The notes below the pieces were generated by a model. It worked only from the letters and a program-made list of their open reading frames with translations, was not told where the DNA came from and did not search any database. Below, in pieces: positions 5,390 through 6,831 of a stretch of 6,831 bases of DNA. The stretch comes from Acidobacteriaceae bacterium. GTDB lineage: Bacteria; Acidobacteriota; Terriglobia; Terriglobales; Acidobacteriaceae. The position numbers and the translations under genes are program-made. Within the stretch, counting starts at the first letter, position 1. Each line of letters opens with the position of its first letter. The stretch is from the NCBI GenBank assembly GCA_003165455.1, contig PLUJ01000269.1:1-6831 (forward strand), in the 5' to 3' direction.

Positions 5390-6328
5390 TCAGTGAACCA
5401 ACCGCGACGGCGCCAAGGAGGGCTGGCTGTTTTCAAGCGCGGACCGCACCGTTGCCTCTGTCGGACCGGCTATCCACGCTTGGGCCCAACTAGCCATCAC
5501 GGCATTGAGTTGAGCCGGAGTCACTGCCCATGGCTCCGATGTATGCCTGCCTAGTAATAGGAGGGTCTTGCTGAGCGACGCTAATACGTACGCAGAGGGA
5601 TGGCGCAAGGCGCTGGGCGGCGCGCCGATGCTTCCCTCGACGACCCATCCAACCGGGCGATCCGCGATTACAAAGAACTCCCCTTGCGGCGGATGCAGTA
5701 CAAACCACTTCAGCCTCGGGAAAATGCGGGCCTGGAAGTAATAAGCCTGGATGTGCACGCTTTCGAGGAAATTTGTGCGGTCGCTCATGTCGGGGAACCA
5801 CCCGTCGCGTGCAGCTTGTTCAAAATCACTGTCTGCTGGGAAGAGTCGCCGCCCCAAGGATTGATGGAGCATTCGAACATCCCGCCGTATCTCGGTCGCA
5901 TTGAGCAAGCCCGCGGGAGGAGCCTCTACGGGCTTCCAATTGTGACTATGAGCCCCCTTGCCCCACGACTCCTCGAGCCCTTGCATGGGCAGGGAGCGCG
6001 CCGCCGCCCATCCAAGGTAGCGAAAGAGTGCCGGGGGGAACTCACCTCCGCTCCCCGGCGGCCAACGAGAGATTTCCCTCATCGCAGCAGCCGCGGGGCC
6101 CTCAACTTCATTTGCCAGGAAGGTTTCAAGGGTTGCGCCTCGGTCGGCGAGGCAGCCAGGGCCTTCGAACATTAGCGAGATTGTCGCGACGTTTTTTGGT
6201 GCACGACGCCTCACGGGCCCGTCGGGAATGAATCCCTGCCACAGCCATGGATCCTTCAGAGACAAGGAATCTGGATCCAAAAACTGTTTAAGGTGAAACT
6301 TCGAGATGTAATGGTGTTGCGCGGACAT
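5390..6328 (-). CDS. DUF4238 domain-containing protein, function unknown
   Basis: A 312-residue soluble protein recognised as DUF4238 from its opening HHYISKFHLKQF (5-16), the RRRAPKNVATI segment (40-50), the helix ETFLANEVEGPAAAAMREI (68-86), and FVIADRPVGWV (219-229), matching the family's F-x-x-x-D-x-P-V element. YVLASLSKTLLLLG (247-260) matches the later family block. There is no signal peptide or membrane segment. The biochemical role of this family is not established. The ATG at 6328 is 12 bases after the polA stop, with ACGGGG four bases upstream, so it may be read through from polA. Its stop is 66 bases before mazE. The gene lacks the plus-strand G excess seen in both flanks and uses a more mixed codon set (including AGG and CTA), consistent with later arrival. 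No mobile element or target duplication is visible. Confidence 0.8.
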   Translation of the reverse strand: MSAQHHYISKFHLKQFLDPDSLSLKDPWLWQGFIPDGPVRRRAPKNVATISLMFEGPGCLADRGATLETFLANEVEGPAAAAMREISRWPPGSGGEFPPALFRYLGWAAARSLPMQGLEESWGKGAHSHNWKPVEAPPAGLLNATEIRRDVRMLHQSLGRRLFPADSDFEQAARDGWFPDMSDRTNFLESVHIQAYYFQARIFPRLKWFVLHPPQGEFFVIADRPVGWVVEGSIGAPPSALRHPSAYVLASLSKTLLLLGRHTSEPWAVTPAQLNAVMASWAQAWIAGPTEATVRSALENSQPSLAPSRLVH

Positions 6329-6340
6329 CGTACCCCGTCT

Positions 6341-6831
6341 CTAGTCCAGGTCTCTCCAGTTCGCCCCCACGCCCATTTCTACTTGTAGCGGAACGCTGAG
6401 AGCGTCGGCCTTTTCCATTTGCTCGCGGACCAATGATTTCATTTCGTCGATTTCGTTTTCTGGAACCTCGAAGACCAGTTCGTCATGGACCTGGAGAGTC
6501 ATCCGAGATTTCAGATTGCGGCGTCGCAATGCGGCGTCGATGCGGATCATGGCGATTTTAATCAGGTCGGCGGCGGTGCCTTGCAGAGGAGTGTTTACCG
6601 CGGTGCGCTCGGCGAAGCCGCGTTGATTTGCGTTTTTGCTGTTGATATCGGGGATGGGGCGGATGCGGCCGAAGAGGGTTTTTACATTCAGATTGCGGCG
6701 GGCTTCTTCGAGAGTTTTATCGATGAAGGCGCGGACGCCGGAGTACTTTTCAAAGTACGCGGCGATGAATTGTTTCGCCTCAGAAGGCTCGATGCCGAGA
6801 TTTTGCGACAGGCCGAAGGGCGAGAGGCCGT
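6341..6831 (-). CDS. polA: DNA polymerase I, C-terminal part (5' end outside window)
   Basis: DNA polymerase I fills gaps in repair and removes Okazaki primers. The window holds the last 162 codons; the frame is open to the window edge, so the gene continues beyond 6831. Reading inward, the visible start is GLSPFGLSQNLGIEPSEAKQ, the O-helix region that follows the nucleotide-binding motif. Next come YFEKYSGVRAFIDKT, a LFGRIRPIPDI hairpin, NQRGFAERTAVNTPLQGTAADLIKIAM (motif just before the palm), and TLQVHDELVFEVP, the motif C palm sequence with the catalytic His-Asp-Glu. It ends with ALSVPLQVEMGVGANWRDLD. All visible elements of the polymerase domain are intact. An internal Met at 6550 is not a start. 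Identity is secure. Confidence 0.96.
   Translation of the reverse strand, partial: GLSPFGLSQNLGIEPSEAKQFIAAYFEKYSGVRAFIDKTLEEARRNLNVKTLFGRIRPIPDINSKNANQRGFAERTAVNTPLQGTAADLIKIAMIRIDAALRRRNLKSRMTLQVHDELVFEVPENEIDEMKSLVREQMEKADALSVPLQVEMGVGANWRDLD

Noticed and set aside
5600..6175. + strand open frame of 191 codons inside the DUF4238 gene
   Set aside because: The opposite strand has recognisable DUF4238 motifs along its length; the + frame has none.

Overview
The window looks like chromosomal DNA of a GC-rich soil-type bacterium, most probably an acidobacterium. That placement is inference. It rests on the gene complement, the protein sequences, and two intergenic hairpin repeats of a kind I recall from acidobacterial genomes. 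No rRNA or other taxonomic marker is present.

Left part (1-2863, + strand): the 3' part of cdaA (diadenylate cyclase), cdaR (YbbR-domain regulator, overlapping cdaA by one base) and glmM (phosphoglucosamine mutase). This is the conserved c-di-AMP / cell-wall precursor module. CdaA makes c-di-AMP, CdaR is its membrane-anchored extracytoplasmic partner, and GlmM makes glucosamine-1-phosphate for peptidoglycan. In Firmicutes GlmM also binds and restrains CdaA.

Middle (2864-4691): a convergent junction with three hairpins in a row, then two minus-strand genes. The upstream one is a cytosolic beta-propeller protein with six Asp-box (BNR) motifs. The downstream one is a small MoaD/ThiS-type beta-grasp protein ending in Gly-Gly. 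A second hairpin repeat lies between them. No molybdopterin, thiamine or E1-like gene is visible, so the partner and purpose of this sulfur-carrier-like or ubiquitin-like protein are open. This pair is the best candidate here for an undescribed system.

Right part (4692-6831, minus strand): a MazE/MazF-type toxin-antitoxin pair with a perfect palindrome over its probable promoter, a DUF4238 protein of unknown function, and the 3' end of polA (DNA polymerase I). In sampled lines the plus strand carries more G than C over the flanking genes, but not over the DUF4238 gene. This suggests the DUF4238 gene arrived more recently than its neighbours. All six genes from polA to the MoaD-like gene point the same way, but gaps, hairpins and a promoter-like site argue for several transcription units.
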